Under the pieces are notes generated by a model, which was not told where the DNA came from, did not search any database, and saw only the letters and a program-made list of their open reading frames with translations. The translations under genes and the position numbers were made by a program. DNA of 64,000 bases from the NCBI GenBank assembly GCA_035544875.1, contig DASZZP010000038.1, positions 186,001-250,000 on the forward strand, given 5' to 3'. Position 1 is the stretch's first letter, and every line of letters starts with the position of its first letter. Shown here piece by piece: positions 7,710 to 16,735 of the stretch. This DNA comes from JASLEW01 sp035544875 (lineage in GTDB: Bacteria > Acidobacteriota > Thermoanaerobaculia > Multivoradales > UBA5704).

Positions 7710-9976
7710 CGCGCCCGGGTGCGCTCGTCGGCGGCTTCGCTCTGATCTGCGCCGCGCTGCTCGGGGCGCTGGCCTGGATCTCGCACCTGGCGCTCGAGCT
7801 CACCCGCGGCGAGGCCGACGCGCAGGTCCGTGCGGCGCGGGAGGAGAAGGTCCGCCTGGCGCTCTGGCGCATGGATTCACAGCTCGCGACCTACCTCGCG
7901 CAGCGCAACGCGTTGCCGGTGGCGAATCCCTGGCTGGCGGCGGGGAGCGCCGCCGGCTCCTCTCCTGGCGGCGCCCGCGGCTCTCCTGGCTTCTCGGGCC
8001 CTCCCGGCCTCTCTGGCCCCCCTGGCCTCGACGCCGCGGCGCGGGTCTCGCCCTTTCGCGAGATCCAGTTCGAGATCGATCCGGCCGGGCACCGCCGAAC
8101 CGCCCCACCCGGACCGTTGCCGCCGCAGGCCAGCGACGACCCCCAGGTGGCGCGCGCCCTCGACCGCGACTCGCTGCTCGCCCTCCTGGCGCAGCAGCCC
8201 CTGGCCGCTCCCCCGCCCGCTCCGGCGGTGCCCATCACGACAATCACCGTGCGGCAGGCAGCCGGCGCACGCGGGGGTCGGCTGACCGCGAAGGTCCAGG
8301 CGAGATCGGCCCCGGCGGCAGCTCCGCCGGCCACGGGGGTCCCGGCGCAGGCAGCCCCCCCGTCAACCCCACCTTCAGCGCCGTCGCCCGCACCGCCCCC
8401 GGCCCCGCGCGAGAACCCCGTGGTCCGCCAGGAAATGATCACCCAGTCGGCGCTCAACAGCGCCGAGTTCGAGCGCCGCAACGCCGCCGCGGCTAGCGCC
8501 CAGTCGCCGCTGCCGCTGCCCTCGGCGAACCCGCCCGCGCCGGCAGTTCCCCCTGCCGCAGAGGCAGCGGGCGCGGCTCGAGGTCCGTCCGCCGCCAAGG
8601 TTGAGGCGCGGGCAGCCCGTCCGGCCGCAGGGGTCGAGGCGCGGGCGACTCCGCCGGCTACTCCGCCGGCCGCACCGCACCCGGCAGCGCGCGACGACCC
8701 CATGGGCCGCCAGGAGGTGCTCACCCAGCCGGCGCTCAACCGCACCGAGCTCGAGCAGCGCAACGCGGCGGCGGCCAGTGCGCAGTCGCCGCCGCCGGCG
8801 CCGCCCCTGCCGCTGCCGCACTCGAGCCGCGCCGCCCCGCGGCCAGGACCGCCGGTGCGCCAACCCCAGCCGCCGGGCGAGACCCGGGTCGAGACGCCGC
8901 TCCTGCCAGTCTGGGTTGGCGGCGACCTGGTGCTCGCCCGGCGCGTGGTCAAGGACGGCACCGAGCATCTGCAGGGGAGCTGGGTCGAGGGGGCGGGCCT
9001 GCGCCGCTGGCTGCTCGCCATGATCGCCGACCTGCTGCCGGCGGCGAGCCTCGAGCCGCGGCACGCCGGCGAGCCGGCCGAACCCGGCCGCCAGCTCGCC
9101 CTGCTGCCGCTTCGCCTGGCGCCCGGACCCCTGCCGGCGGCACCGCGGGAAGGCTGGTCGCCGGCGCGCCTGGGCCTCGCCGTCGCCTTCCTGACCGCTC
9201 TCCTGCTGGTCGCCGCGGCGGCCGGCCTGCTGGCGGCGAGCCTGCGGCTGAGCCGGCGGCGCTCCGACTTCGCCTCCGCGGTGACGCACGAGCTGCGCAC
9301 TCCGCTCACCACCTTTCGGCTCTATACCGACATGCTCGCCGGCGGCATGCTGCCACCCCAGGCAGCGGCCGACTATCTCGCCACCCTGCGCGACGAGGCC
9401 GGCCGCCTCGGCCACCTGGTCGAGAACGTGCTCTCCTTTGCCCGGCTCGAAGCGCACGGCCCGCGGGCCGCCGCCGGCGAGGCAATGACTCTCGGCCTGC
9501 TGCTCGACGAGCTCGCGCCGCGCCTCGCCGAGCGCGCCCAGCGCGGCGGCCTCGCGCTCGAGCTGAGCTTCGATCCGGAGGCCGGCGCCGCCCGGGTGCT
9601 CGCCGACCGGGTCGGGGTCGAGCGCATCCTGATGAATCTCGTCGATAATGCTTGCAAGTATGGCAAGTACGCCGGCGCCGAGCCGGCGCGGCGCCACTTG
9701 CGCCTCGCGGGGCGCCTCGACGGCCGGGGCCGGCATGCCGTCGTGCGTCTGCGCGACCAGGGGCCTGGGATCCCGGCGCGCCAGCGGCGGCGGCTTTTCC
9801 GCCCGTTCCACCGCTCGGCGCGGCAGGCCGCGGCAGGCGGCGCCCCCGGCATCGGTCTCGGCCTGGCCCTCTCGCGTCGCCTGGCGCGCGCCGGCGGCGG
9901 CGACCTGTGCTATGCCGACCCCGGCCCCGGGGCCGGCGCCGCCTTCGATCTATGGCTGCCGCTCGCCCGGCAATGA
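7706..9976 (+). CDS. Sensor histidine kinase with a very long Pro/Ala-rich periplasmic insert
   Basis: About 756 residues. The first membrane segment is at residues 8-30 and the second near 489-510. The HisKA phospho-accepting His is H528 in THELRTPL, and the HATPase part follows with the N box NLVDNACKYG near 641, G1 DQGPGIP near 684 and G2 GIGLGL near 715. The region between the membrane segments, some 450 residues, is mostly low complexity. It has a short collagen-like GXY run (GFSGPPGLSGPPG), long Pro/Ala stretches, and a duplicated block of about 30 residues near residues 236-266 and 331-361 (QEMITQSALN and QEVLTQPALN, each followed by NAAAASAQSP). No known sensor fold is obvious there. 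It is coupled to the upstream response regulator by an ATGA overlap. Confidence 0.92.
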   Translation: MTRPGALVGGFALICAALLGALAWISHLALELTRGEADAQVRAAREEKVRLALWRMDSQLATYLAQRNALPVANPWLAAGSAAGSSPGGARGSPGFSGPPGLSGPPGLDAAARVSPFREIQFEIDPAGHRRTAPPGPLPPQASDDPQVARALDRDSLLALLAQQPLAAPPPAPAVPITTITVRQAAGARGGRLTAKVQARSAPAAAPPATGVPAQAAPPSTPPSAPSPAPPPAPRENPVVRQEMITQSALNSAEFERRNAAAASAQSPLPLPSANPPAPAVPPAAEAAGAARGPSAAKVEARAARPAAGVEARATPPATPPAAPHPAARDDPMGRQEVLTQPALNRTELEQRNAAAASAQSPPPAPPLPLPHSSRAAPRPGPPVRQPQPPGETRVETPLLPVWVGGDLVLARRVVKDGTEHLQGSWVEGAGLRRWLLAMIADLLPAASLEPRHAGEPAEPGRQLALLPLRLAPGPLPAAPREGWSPARLGLAVAFLTALLLVAAAAGLLAASLRLSRRRSDFASAVTHELRTPLTTFRLYTDMLAGGMLPPQAAADYLATLRDEAGRLGHLVENVLSFARLEAHGPRAAAGEAMTLGLLLDELAPRLAERAQRGGLALELSFDPEAGAARVLADRVGVERILMNLVDNACKYGKYAGAEPARRHLRLAGRLDGRGRHAVVRLRDQGPGIPARQRRRLFRPFHRSARQAAAGGAPGIGLGLALSRRLARAGGGDLCYADPGPGAGAAFDLWLPLARQ

Positions 9977-10013
9977 CCGGCGGCTAGCGCAGCGGCCCAG
10001 GAGGTCAGTGAGA

Positions 10014-10394
10014 ATGGCTGAGAAAATGGCTGAGAACGAGGAGTGGTTCCGCCACCTGGCGCATCTCTTCCGCGAAGCGGTCGGCGTTCGGGCCGTTTTC
10101 GGGGAGCCGGTGTCGGCGCATGGCAGGACGGTCATCCCGGTGGCGCGGATCGCCTTCGGCGGCGGCGGCGGCACCGGTCCGAGCGGCGCGCGGAGCGTGG
10201 CCGGCGCGGCCGACAAGAGTTCACGCCCCGGAGCCTACGGCGGCGGTGGCGGCGTCGTCGCCGCGCCGGTCGGCTTTCTCGAGATCGACGGCGAGTGCAC
10301 GCGCTTCGTCCGCTTCGACGAAGGCAAGCGGCTGCTGGCTGCCCTGGCTGCCGGCTTCGGGCTCGCCCTCTTGCTGACCCGCCGCAGAAGCTGA
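10014..10394 (+). CDS. GerW/YtfJ-family protein
   Basis: A 126-residue protein resembling the GerW (YtfJ) sporulation-protein family. After the conserved start region (GVRAVFGEPV, then VIPVARI) come a glycine-rich stretch, GGGGGVVAAPVGFLEI, and a C-terminal hydrophobic helix followed by TRRRS. GerW was named in Bacillus, but homologues occur in non-sporulating bacteria, so sporulation cannot be inferred. The ATG at 10014 has an AGGAGG ribosome site nine bases upstream. It follows the histidine kinase by 37 bases and may share its transcript. Confidence 0.75.
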   Translation: MAEKMAENEEWFRHLAHLFREAVGVRAVFGEPVSAHGRTVIPVARIAFGGGGGTGPSGARSVAGAADKSSRPGAYGGGGGVVAAPVGFLEIDGECTRFVRFDEGKRLLAALAAGFGLALLLTRRRS

Positions 10395-10477
10395 GCGGCA
10401 GGCCGCCCCATCTGCCGCCCTCGCCCCGCGCGCCTGCGGCCTCGGCTTGCCACCGGGCACCGCGGGCCGCCGGGCCA

Positions 10478-11875
10478 TCACGGACTGGAGTGGCCGGCAG
10501 CGCAGCCGCTGTCGAGGCGGAAGGCGTCAAGCGCGACGGCGAAGTGACCGTGCGACGACTGCACGGCGACCACCCACGCTTGCGCCGCCAGCGGATCGAT
10601 CGGCGGGTTCGGGGGGCTTCCCGGAACTGTCGGCGCGTTGAGATCGAGGTACAGCCAGCCGAAATTGAACGGCACCGGGAATTGCGCACTGTTCACGTGA
10701 ACGCGCTGCGTCGCCGCCGGGAACGGCAGCAGATCCGAACCCGCTGGCGGCTCGGGAATCCTTATTACCTCCGAAGTGAACGGGTGTTCCTGCTCGTCGA
10801 AGAGCACGATGTTTTCCTGCGGCCGCGGATACCAGGCCGGATTGGCGATGCCCGCGGGACAGGGAAAGGCACCCTGCGCCACCTTCGGATCGCGCCAGAC
10901 GATCAGGTCCGTGCCCCCCTCGAAGGCACCGCCGTTAGAGAACTGCGCCGCGAAGAGGGTCGCCAGCGGCTCGCGGTGGTCGGCGGCGCTCCAGCCGTCG
11001 TAGCGGCCATAGAAGCTGTAGCGCCCGGCGATCGAGGTGGCTGGATCGGCGCCGTCGGCCTCGATCGCCGCCAGGTCCGAGCCCTGCGCAAAGTTGTGCG
11101 CGGCGTCGACGATGGTCCATGCTCCCCAGAGCACGTTCTGATCGGTGAGGTCGCCGCCCGGCCCAAGGTAGCCCGGCTCTCCCGGAAAGCGCGGCGTGCA
11201 CTTGCCCACCGTGTCCACGGTGATGTAGCCGCGGGCGACGTTGTCGCCGAGCGCCTGGCCCGCGCATCGGTTGCCCAGCAACGGCGATGGCTTGCCGGTG
11301 AGAGCGCTCTGCAGGTGCGCGAGAGCCGCCGGCGCGAGCGGAGGAGGGGGAAGCTGTCCCTGACAGCCGGGAAAGGCGACATCCTGCGAGAGTCTGCCCC
11401 GCGGGCTGATGGTGTCGTTGGGGTCCTCCGCGGCGTCGGCGGTCTGCGGCAGACGGCCGTAGAAGAGGATGTCGCGCAGGTTGATCGTCTGCACGTCGTA
11501 GCCGGTCAGATAGACGTCGAAGTTGAATAGCGGCACCGCGAGATCGGACCAGATCACCGCATGGGCGAGGACCGCCGCCGCGGCAGAGTTGTTGATCGAG
11601 AAGAGCGTCGTCAGGCCGTTGGGGTCGTCGAGATTGACCTCGAAATAGGGCAACAGGAGCGTCGCCGCGGGGACCGTGTCCATCGTACAGATCTTGGCCT
11701 CGGCACGGCCACCGGCTGCCAGCGCACAGCCGCAGAGGAGAACGGTGGCCGCGGCTCCTGCCGCCGCGCGCCGCCCTGCTCTCGAGCCCGCCTCCTCCAC
11801 CCTCGCCTCCCCCATCCTCGGTTCCGCCGCTGGCCCGCGGCCGGCGGGGAGAATGCTCCCGGCAGCTCGATGCAT
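10478..11875 (-). CDS. Secreted protein of unknown function
   Basis: About 465 residues. The N-terminus (Arg-rich, then AAAGAAATVLLCGCALAAGG and an A-x-A site before KICTMDT) reads as a long signal peptide, so the protein is probably exported. The mature part contains several paired Cys residues and aromatic-rich motifs such as LLLPYFEVNL and FSINNS, which suggest a folded beta-rich domain. I do not recognise the family. The start is ATG 11875, because it has an AGGAGG ribosome site and a near-consensus promoter ends about 40 bases upstream; the ATG at 11899 would lack both. It is monocistronic. Confidence 0.7.
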   Translation of the reverse strand: MHRAAGSILPAGRGPAAEPRMGEARVEEAGSRAGRRAAAGAAATVLLCGCALAAGGRAEAKICTMDTVPAATLLLPYFEVNLDDPNGLTTLFSINNSAAAAVLAHAVIWSDLAVPLFNFDVYLTGYDVQTINLRDILFYGRLPQTADAAEDPNDTISPRGRLSQDVAFPGCQGQLPPPPLAPAALAHLQSALTGKPSPLLGNRCAGQALGDNVARGYITVDTVGKCTPRFPGEPGYLGPGGDLTDQNVLWGAWTIVDAAHNFAQGSDLAAIEADGADPATSIAGRYSFYGRYDGWSAADHREPLATLFAAQFSNGGAFEGGTDLIVWRDPKVAQGAFPCPAGIANPAWYPRPQENIVLFDEQEHPFTSEVIRIPEPPAGSDLLPFPAATQRVHVNSAQFPVPFNFGWLYLDLNAPTVPGSPPNPPIDPLAAQAWVVAVQSSHGHFAVALDAFRLDSGCAAGHSSP

Positions 11876-11914
11876 CGCTTCCTCCTGCGATCGGGACAAG
11901 TAGTGACGGCGGAT

Positions 11915-11943
11915 ATGCTATAAAGCCATCCAATCTATGTCAA
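11915..11943 (-). promoter_or_regulatory. Near-consensus sigma-70 promoter for the 10478-11875 gene
   Basis: On the minus strand a perfect TTGACA (11943-11938) is separated by 17 bases from TAGCAT (11920-11915). Transcription would begin near 11908, giving a 5' leader of about 33 bases that carries the AGGAGG ribosome site. Confidence 0.7.
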
Positions 11944-12053
11944 TACGCCGTCGCGGCGCCGCGCTGCCCCCGCCGCCGACGCCACCGGCGCTACTTGTGA
12001 AGCCGTGCTTTCCGGCATAAGTTGAAGCTGTTCTCGCTCGAGGAAGCCCGGCA

Positions 12054-13223
12054 ATGGTGGATTTTTCGACCGTCAGCCTGCTGATCCAGTGGGTCGGCAT
12101 CCTGGTCATCCTGGGTTTGCTGCTCTTCCTGACCCAGTCGATCCGGCGCCCTTCGCTCGACTACTGGGCCGCGGCCTGGTGTTGCCTGGCGCTCGCGCTC
12201 GCCGCGCTGTACGTCGATGTGGAGTTCCAGCCGCAGTCCCATCTCCTGCGCGTCCCCTATTTCCTCGGCGAGTACGGCTTTGGCTTCCTGCTGGTCGCCG
12301 GCTGCCGCAACTTCGCCTCCGGGCCGGTTTTGACCTGGCGGTCCTTGCGATGGGTGCCGGCCGGCCTGGCCGCGGCGCTCCTGCTCATCTGGCTGACGCC
12401 CGATCTCAACGTCGAGTTCGCCATCCACGCGCCGATCGTGGCCGCCCTCTGCGTTGCCGCCTTCGCCGCCCTGCGCCCGGCGCGCCGCCTGCAGCGCGGC
12501 CCCGGCTTCACCGTCATGTCGGCGGGGCTCCTCCTGCTGGCGATCGACCTCGCCCACAACACGCCGGTGTTCCTGCTCGCGACCTATCTTGGCAGGACGC
12601 GGCGTTTCGCCTATCTGAATTACACCTCGGTCGTCGACCTGATCTTCGAGACCGTCCTCGGTTTCGGCATGGTCATGCTCACCATGGAAAGCTTGCGCCA
12701 GCAGTCCGAGCAGGCCAACCGCGAGCTGCAGGACGCGCTTGGGCGCCTGGAGGTCCTCGCCAGGACCGATCCCCTGACCAGCGCCCTCAACCGCCACGCC
12801 TACCACAGCTTGCTGGGCAGCCACGATCCGGCGGATCTCGCCGGCAGCGTCGCCGTGGTCGACGTCAATGAGCTCAAGCAGATCAACGACCGCGACGGGC
12901 ACCTGGCCGGCGACGTCGCGATCCGTCAGGTCGCGACCGCGATCCGCTCGGTGATCCGCGCCGACGACCTGCTCTTCCGCTGGGGTGGGGACGAGTTCCT
13001 GGTGGTCTTGCGGAGCCTCGACCCCGAGGAGACTCGCCGCCGCTTCGAGTCCGTCAACGCCATCCTCGCCGACTCCCGCCAGCGGCCCGCCGCGGCTGAG
13101 CAGCTCCCGCTCTCGGTCTCCTTCGGCATCGCCCCCTTCGGCGCCGGCGCGACGATCGAGCAGGCCGCCGAAAAGGCCGACAGCCTGATGTACCTGCGCA
13201 AGCGCGGCTCCGGGGAGCGCTGA
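12054..13223 (+). CDS. Membrane-anchored diguanylate cyclase (GGDEF)
   Basis: About 389 residues. The N-terminal half has roughly six or seven hydrophobic segments. A short coiled linker (MESLRQQSEQANRELQDAL) leads to a GGDEF domain with the intact active site RWGGDEF, so it should make cyclic di-GMP from two GTP. An inhibitory I-site RADD lies exactly five residues before GGDEF, predicting product feedback inhibition. The membrane part resembles no named sensor that I recognise. The ATG at 12054 follows a GAGGAAG-like ribosome site. It stands alone and is followed directly by two 43-bp palindromic repeats. Confidence 0.9.
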   Translation: MVDFSTVSLLIQWVGILVILGLLLFLTQSIRRPSLDYWAAAWCCLALALAALYVDVEFQPQSHLLRVPYFLGEYGFGFLLVAGCRNFASGPVLTWRSLRWVPAGLAAALLLIWLTPDLNVEFAIHAPIVAALCVAAFAALRPARRLQRGPGFTVMSAGLLLLAIDLAHNTPVFLLATYLGRTRRFAYLNYTSVVDLIFETVLGFGMVMLTMESLRQQSEQANRELQDALGRLEVLARTDPLTSALNRHAYHSLLGSHDPADLAGSVAVVDVNELKQINDRDGHLAGDVAIRQVATAIRSVIRADDLLFRWGGDEFLVVLRSLDPEETRRRFESVNAILADSRQRPAAAEQLPLSVSFGIAPFGAGATIEQAAEKADSLMYLRKRGSGER

Positions 13224-13227
13224 GGAC

Positions 13228-13313
13228 CGACCTCCGGGAAGTGCCGCACGGCCACCACCGGCCGTGCGGCCGACCTCCGGGAAGTGCCGCACGTCCATAG
13301 CCGGACGTGCGGC
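13228..13313. repeat. Tandem pair of 43-bp palindromic elements (first pair)
   Basis: Units at 13228-13270 and 13271-13313 share the 5' block CGACCTCCGGGAAGT followed by an 11-bp perfect stem with a 6-base loop. The stems are GCCGCACGGCC/GGCCGTGCGGC and GCCGCACGTCC/GGACGTGCGGC, so the differences between units are compensated across the stem. They lie just after the diguanylate cyclase stop. A second pair is at 54813-54898. Confidence 0.9.
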
Positions 13314-13414
13314 CGCGGCGGCGTCAGCCCGCGGGCGCACAGCTAGCCCAGCCAGTTCCCCTTCGGTCAAATTGCGGAGCGGTCAGTCCGCAGCGTGGTC
13401 AGATCGCGAGGCAG

Positions 13415-14059
13415 TCAGCCCGCGGCGCGGTCGACAAGATCGGCGAGCGCCAGCAGATCGCGGACCCGGTGGTCGGCGGGACCCGGGCGCGCGTGCGGGC
13501 GCTCGACGAAGACGGTCGTGAGGCCGAGACGGCGCGCCGCCTCGAGGTCGTAGTCGGTATAGGCCGAGACGTGCCACCAGGCGGCGGACAGCTGCTCGCC
13601 GATCCGCTCCGCGGTGCGGCGCCAGAAACGCTCGTCGGGCTTGTAGAGCCGCAGCTCCTCGGCGCATACCCAGGCGCTCAGCCGGACCCCGAGCTGAGCC
13701 TCCACTTCCTCCCGGTTCACCCGATCGCTGTTGGTCGTGGCCACGCAGGCGGCCTTGCCCAGCAGCCGGCGCAGCGCCGCCGCAGAGTCGGGAAAGAGCG
13801 GCCAGTGGCCGAGGCCGGCGGCGATCTCCTCCGCCGCCGCGCGCGGCAGTCCCACCACCGCCTCCAGGCTGCGCGCCGTGATCTCGCGATAGCTCAGGTA
13901 CGCCCGCCCCTCCTCGGCGCCCTGGGCATCGACGATGCGGTCGAAGGTCGACTCGTCCACGTCGGCCCCTTGGCGCGCCAGCGCCGACAGCAGCCCGCGC
14001 CGCCAGTCGACCACCGTGCCGAAGATGTCGAACGAGAGCACTCTCGGCTGCGCGGTCAT
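13415..14059 (-). CDS. HAD-superfamily hydrolase, haloacid dehalogenase type II-like
   Basis: About 214 residues, soluble. Motif I is FDIFGTVVDW with nucleophile D11, motif II is TTNSD, the motif III Lys is in LYKPDERFW, and motif IV is in SAYTDYDLEAA. This order and the size fit the type II 2-haloacid dehalogenase-like branch (COG1011), which hydrolyses a C-halogen or phosphate bond through an aspartyl intermediate. Many members are phosphatases, so a halogenated substrate is not proven. ATG 14059 is chosen, though an upstream in-frame TTG or GTG is possible. It lies 25 bases downstream of the ADOP permease stop. Confidence 0.8.
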   Translation of the reverse strand: MTAQPRVLSFDIFGTVVDWRRGLLSALARQGADVDESTFDRIVDAQGAEEGRAYLSYREITARSLEAVVGLPRAAAEEIAAGLGHWPLFPDSAAALRRLLGKAACVATTNSDRVNREEVEAQLGVRLSAWVCAEELRLYKPDERFWRRTAERIGEQLSAAWWHVSAYTDYDLEAARRLGLTTVFVERPHARPGPADHRVRDLLALADLVDRAAG

Positions 14060-14084
14060 TTCCGGCCCCACCGGCAATACGCTT

Positions 14085-16733
14085 CTATTCGGAGCGCAGG
14101 GCGACCAGCGGGTCGACCCGGGTCGCCCGCCGGGCCGGGATGTAAGACGCGAGCAGCGCCACCGCGGCCAGCAGCAGCGCCACCGCGGCGAAGGTTACCG
14201 GGTCGGTCGCGCTCACCCCGAAGAGCAGCGACTGCATGGTACGGGTGAGCACGACCGCGCCGCCGACTCCGAGCGCCACCCCGACGGCGGCCGCCAAGAC
14301 ACCCTGACCGAGAATGAGGCGCAAGACGTCGCCGGCGCGAGCTCCAAGCGCCATGCGCACTCCGACCTCGCGGGTGCGCCGCTCGACCGCATAACCCATC
14401 ACGCCGTAGATGCCGATCAGCGCGAGCAGCAGCGCGGTGCCGGCGAAGCTGCCCAGCAGGATCAGATGGAAGCGCCGGGTCTGCAGCGAGCGGGCGAAAA
14501 CCTGCCTGAAGGTGTTCAAGCTCGGCGGCACGGTGGGGTCGAGGTTGCGGACGATCGACCGCGCCGCCGCCAGCACCGCCGCGGGGTCTGCCTTGGCGCG
14601 CATCACCACGTCGAAGCTCCAGGTCTTGCGCGGCCGCTGGCGATAGTTCACATAGACGGTGGGGCGTGGCAGCGCTTCGAGGCTCTTGGCGCGGATGTCG
14701 CCGACGACCCCCACGACGGTGAGCACGCGCAGGTCGCCGTCCATGTTGCCGAACTCGATCGCACGACCGAGCGGATCCTGATTGGGCCACTTCTCGCGTG
14801 CCAGCGCCTGGCTGATGACAGCGGCGTGCGGCGCTTCCATGGTGTCGCGATCGTCGAACAGCCGGCCGCGCAGCAGGGGGATGCCGAGAGTCGGGAAGTA
14901 GCCGGCGCTGGCGACGCAAAAGTCCGCATCGCCGGTGCGGGTCGAGTCATGGAAGAGGCGCTCCAGGTCCTTCATCCGCGGCAACACCTCCCCTGGGTTC
15001 AGCAGCAGAAACGTGCCGTTGGGCGGGGCTTCGACCAGCGGCAGGGCGGCGCTACCCCCCACCTCCCCGACCCCGGGAATGCCGCGCAGGCGGGCGAACA
15101 GCTCGTCGAGGAACCGCACCCGGCGGTGTCCATCCGCCTCCGAATCGACGCCCGGCAGCGCCAGATTCATAGTCGCGACCTGCTCGGTGCGGAAGCCGGG
15201 GTCGACGGCCAGCACTGACAGCAGGCTCCGGCCAAGAAGTCCTGCGCCGACCAGCAATACCAGGGTCATGGCGAGCTGCGCGGCAACGATCACCCGGCCG
15301 AGCCGCTGGCCGCGCACCGTGCCCGCCTGCGCGCGACCGCCCTCGACCAGGGCGCCCTGCAGCTCCCCCGAGGTGGCACGCCGCGCGGTCAGGATCCCCA
15401 GTCCGGCCGCCACCGCCACCGTCAGGCCCAAGGCGAAGAAGAGCACCGGCAAGCTCACCGCCACTTCGCCAAGGCGCGGCAGGTCGCGCGGCGCCTTGGC
15501 CACCAGCGCCTCGACCCCCCAGACCGCCGCCAGCACGCCCAGCGCTCCGCCGCTCAAAGAGAGCAGGAGCGATTCGGTGAGGAACTGGCGGATGAGTCGG
15601 CGGCGCCCGGCGCCGAGCGCCGCCCGGATCGCCAGCTCCCCCTCGCGCACCGTGAGCTGGGCGAGCAGCAGGTTCACCACGTTCGCACAGGCGATCAGCA
15701 GCAGGAAGCCGACGCCGCCGAGCAGGATGAGCAGCGCCCCTCGGACGTCGCCGGTCAGCGCCTCACGCAGCGGCACAACCGCGGCATCGGCCATTTCGAT
15801 GTCCTTGCCATACTGCCGCTTGAGCTGCTGAGCGATGCCCGCGATCTCGGCGCGGGCCTGGGAGAGCGCGATGCCATCGCGCAGCCGGCCGACGACCCGC
15901 CAGTTGTGCGCGGTGCGGCTAGGATACGGCGCCTCGAGCTCGCGCGGCGTCCAGATCTCGGCGTCCTCCGGGAAGCTGAAGCCACGTGGCAACACCCCGA
16001 CCACGGCGGTGGCGTGATTCTCGATCGTCAACCTGGTCCGGGTCAGATCGGTCGAGCTTCCCAGGTACCGTCTCCAGAAGGCGTCACTCACCAGGGCCAC
16101 GGGGGCTGCGCCGAAGCGCTGGTCCTCGACCGCAAAGCCGCGGCCCAGCACGGGCTCGATTCCCATGACCAGGAAGAAGTCGCGGGAGACCGTGGCTACC
16201 GGCGTACGGGTCGGCTCGGAGCCACCCGAGACCGATTGCACCCAGGACGCATACTCCGCCAGACCCCGCAACGAATGGCTCTGGGCATGAATGTCCGCGA
16301 AGTTGGGGTCGGCGAAGGACATTTGGTGGCCCTGGGCGCTGACCTCCCAAAGCCGGACGATCCGCTCGGGTCTGGCGTAAGGCAAGGGGCGCAGGAGAAC
16401 TCCGTAGACGACGCTGAAGATGGCGGTGGCGGCGCCGATGCCCAGGGCGAGCGTCAAGATGGCGACCAGGGAGAAGGCGCGGTTCTTGCGCAGCAGGCGT
16501 GCGCCGTAGCCCAGGTCCTGGACCAGGCGCTCCCACCACGTCCATCCCCACGCCTCGCGCGTCGCCTCCTTGATCAGGCCGACGTTGCCCAGCTCGCGGT
16601 GCGCCGCGTGGCGCGCCTCCTCGGCGCTCTCGCCGCGCTCGATGCGCTCGCGCACCGCCATCTGCAGATGGCTCTGAATCTCCTGCTCTAGGTCCTGTTC
16701 CCGTCGCTTCCGGCGCCAGAATCCAAGGCTCAT
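14085..16733 (-). CDS. ADOP-type ABC transporter permease (MacB/FtsX family)
   Basis: About 882 residues. The N-terminal permease-prefix region (EQEIQSHLQMAVRERIERG) precedes two MacB-periplasmic/FtsX units: a first membrane helix at AFSLVAILTLALGIGAATA, three helices in the middle and the rest near the C-terminus, which ends ARRATRVDPLVALRSE. This is the arrangement of the Acidobacterial duplicated orphan permeases, which lack an adjacent ATPase gene; none is next to it here. Substrate unknown, with efflux or lipoprotein handling possible. It starts two bases after the stop of the PadR repressor gene, so the two form an operon under PadR control. Confidence 0.92.
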   Translation of the reverse strand: MSLGFWRRKRREQDLEQEIQSHLQMAVRERIERGESAEEARHAAHRELGNVGLIKEATREAWGWTWWERLVQDLGYGARLLRKNRAFSLVAILTLALGIGAATAIFSVVYGVLLRPLPYARPERIVRLWEVSAQGHQMSFADPNFADIHAQSHSLRGLAEYASWVQSVSGGSEPTRTPVATVSRDFFLVMGIEPVLGRGFAVEDQRFGAAPVALVSDAFWRRYLGSSTDLTRTRLTIENHATAVVGVLPRGFSFPEDAEIWTPRELEAPYPSRTAHNWRVVGRLRDGIALSQARAEIAGIAQQLKRQYGKDIEMADAAVVPLREALTGDVRGALLILLGGVGFLLLIACANVVNLLLAQLTVREGELAIRAALGAGRRRLIRQFLTESLLLSLSGGALGVLAAVWGVEALVAKAPRDLPRLGEVAVSLPVLFFALGLTVAVAAGLGILTARRATSGELQGALVEGGRAQAGTVRGQRLGRVIVAAQLAMTLVLLVGAGLLGRSLLSVLAVDPGFRTEQVATMNLALPGVDSEADGHRRVRFLDELFARLRGIPGVGEVGGSAALPLVEAPPNGTFLLLNPGEVLPRMKDLERLFHDSTRTGDADFCVASAGYFPTLGIPLLRGRLFDDRDTMEAPHAAVISQALAREKWPNQDPLGRAIEFGNMDGDLRVLTVVGVVGDIRAKSLEALPRPTVYVNYRQRPRKTWSFDVVMRAKADPAAVLAAARSIVRNLDPTVPPSLNTFRQVFARSLQTRRFHLILLGSFAGTALLLALIGIYGVMGYAVERRTREVGVRMALGARAGDVLRLILGQGVLAAAVGVALGVGGAVVLTRTMQSLLFGVSATDPVTFAAVALLLAAVALLASYIPARRATRVDPLVALRSE

Positions 16734-16735
16734 GT

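Noticed and set aside
10014..10394. GerW-like gene as evidence of sporulation
   Set aside because: Family members occur in non-sporulating bacteria and no other sporulation gene is visible.
13228..13313. Tandem 43-bp units as a minimal CRISPR array
   Set aside because: Units abut with no spacers, and no cas genes are present.
11991..13370. 459-codon minus-strand frame over the diguanylate cyclase
   Set aside because: The cyclase has an intact GGDEF domain on the other strand; the frame is a shadow that also runs through the 43-bp repeats.
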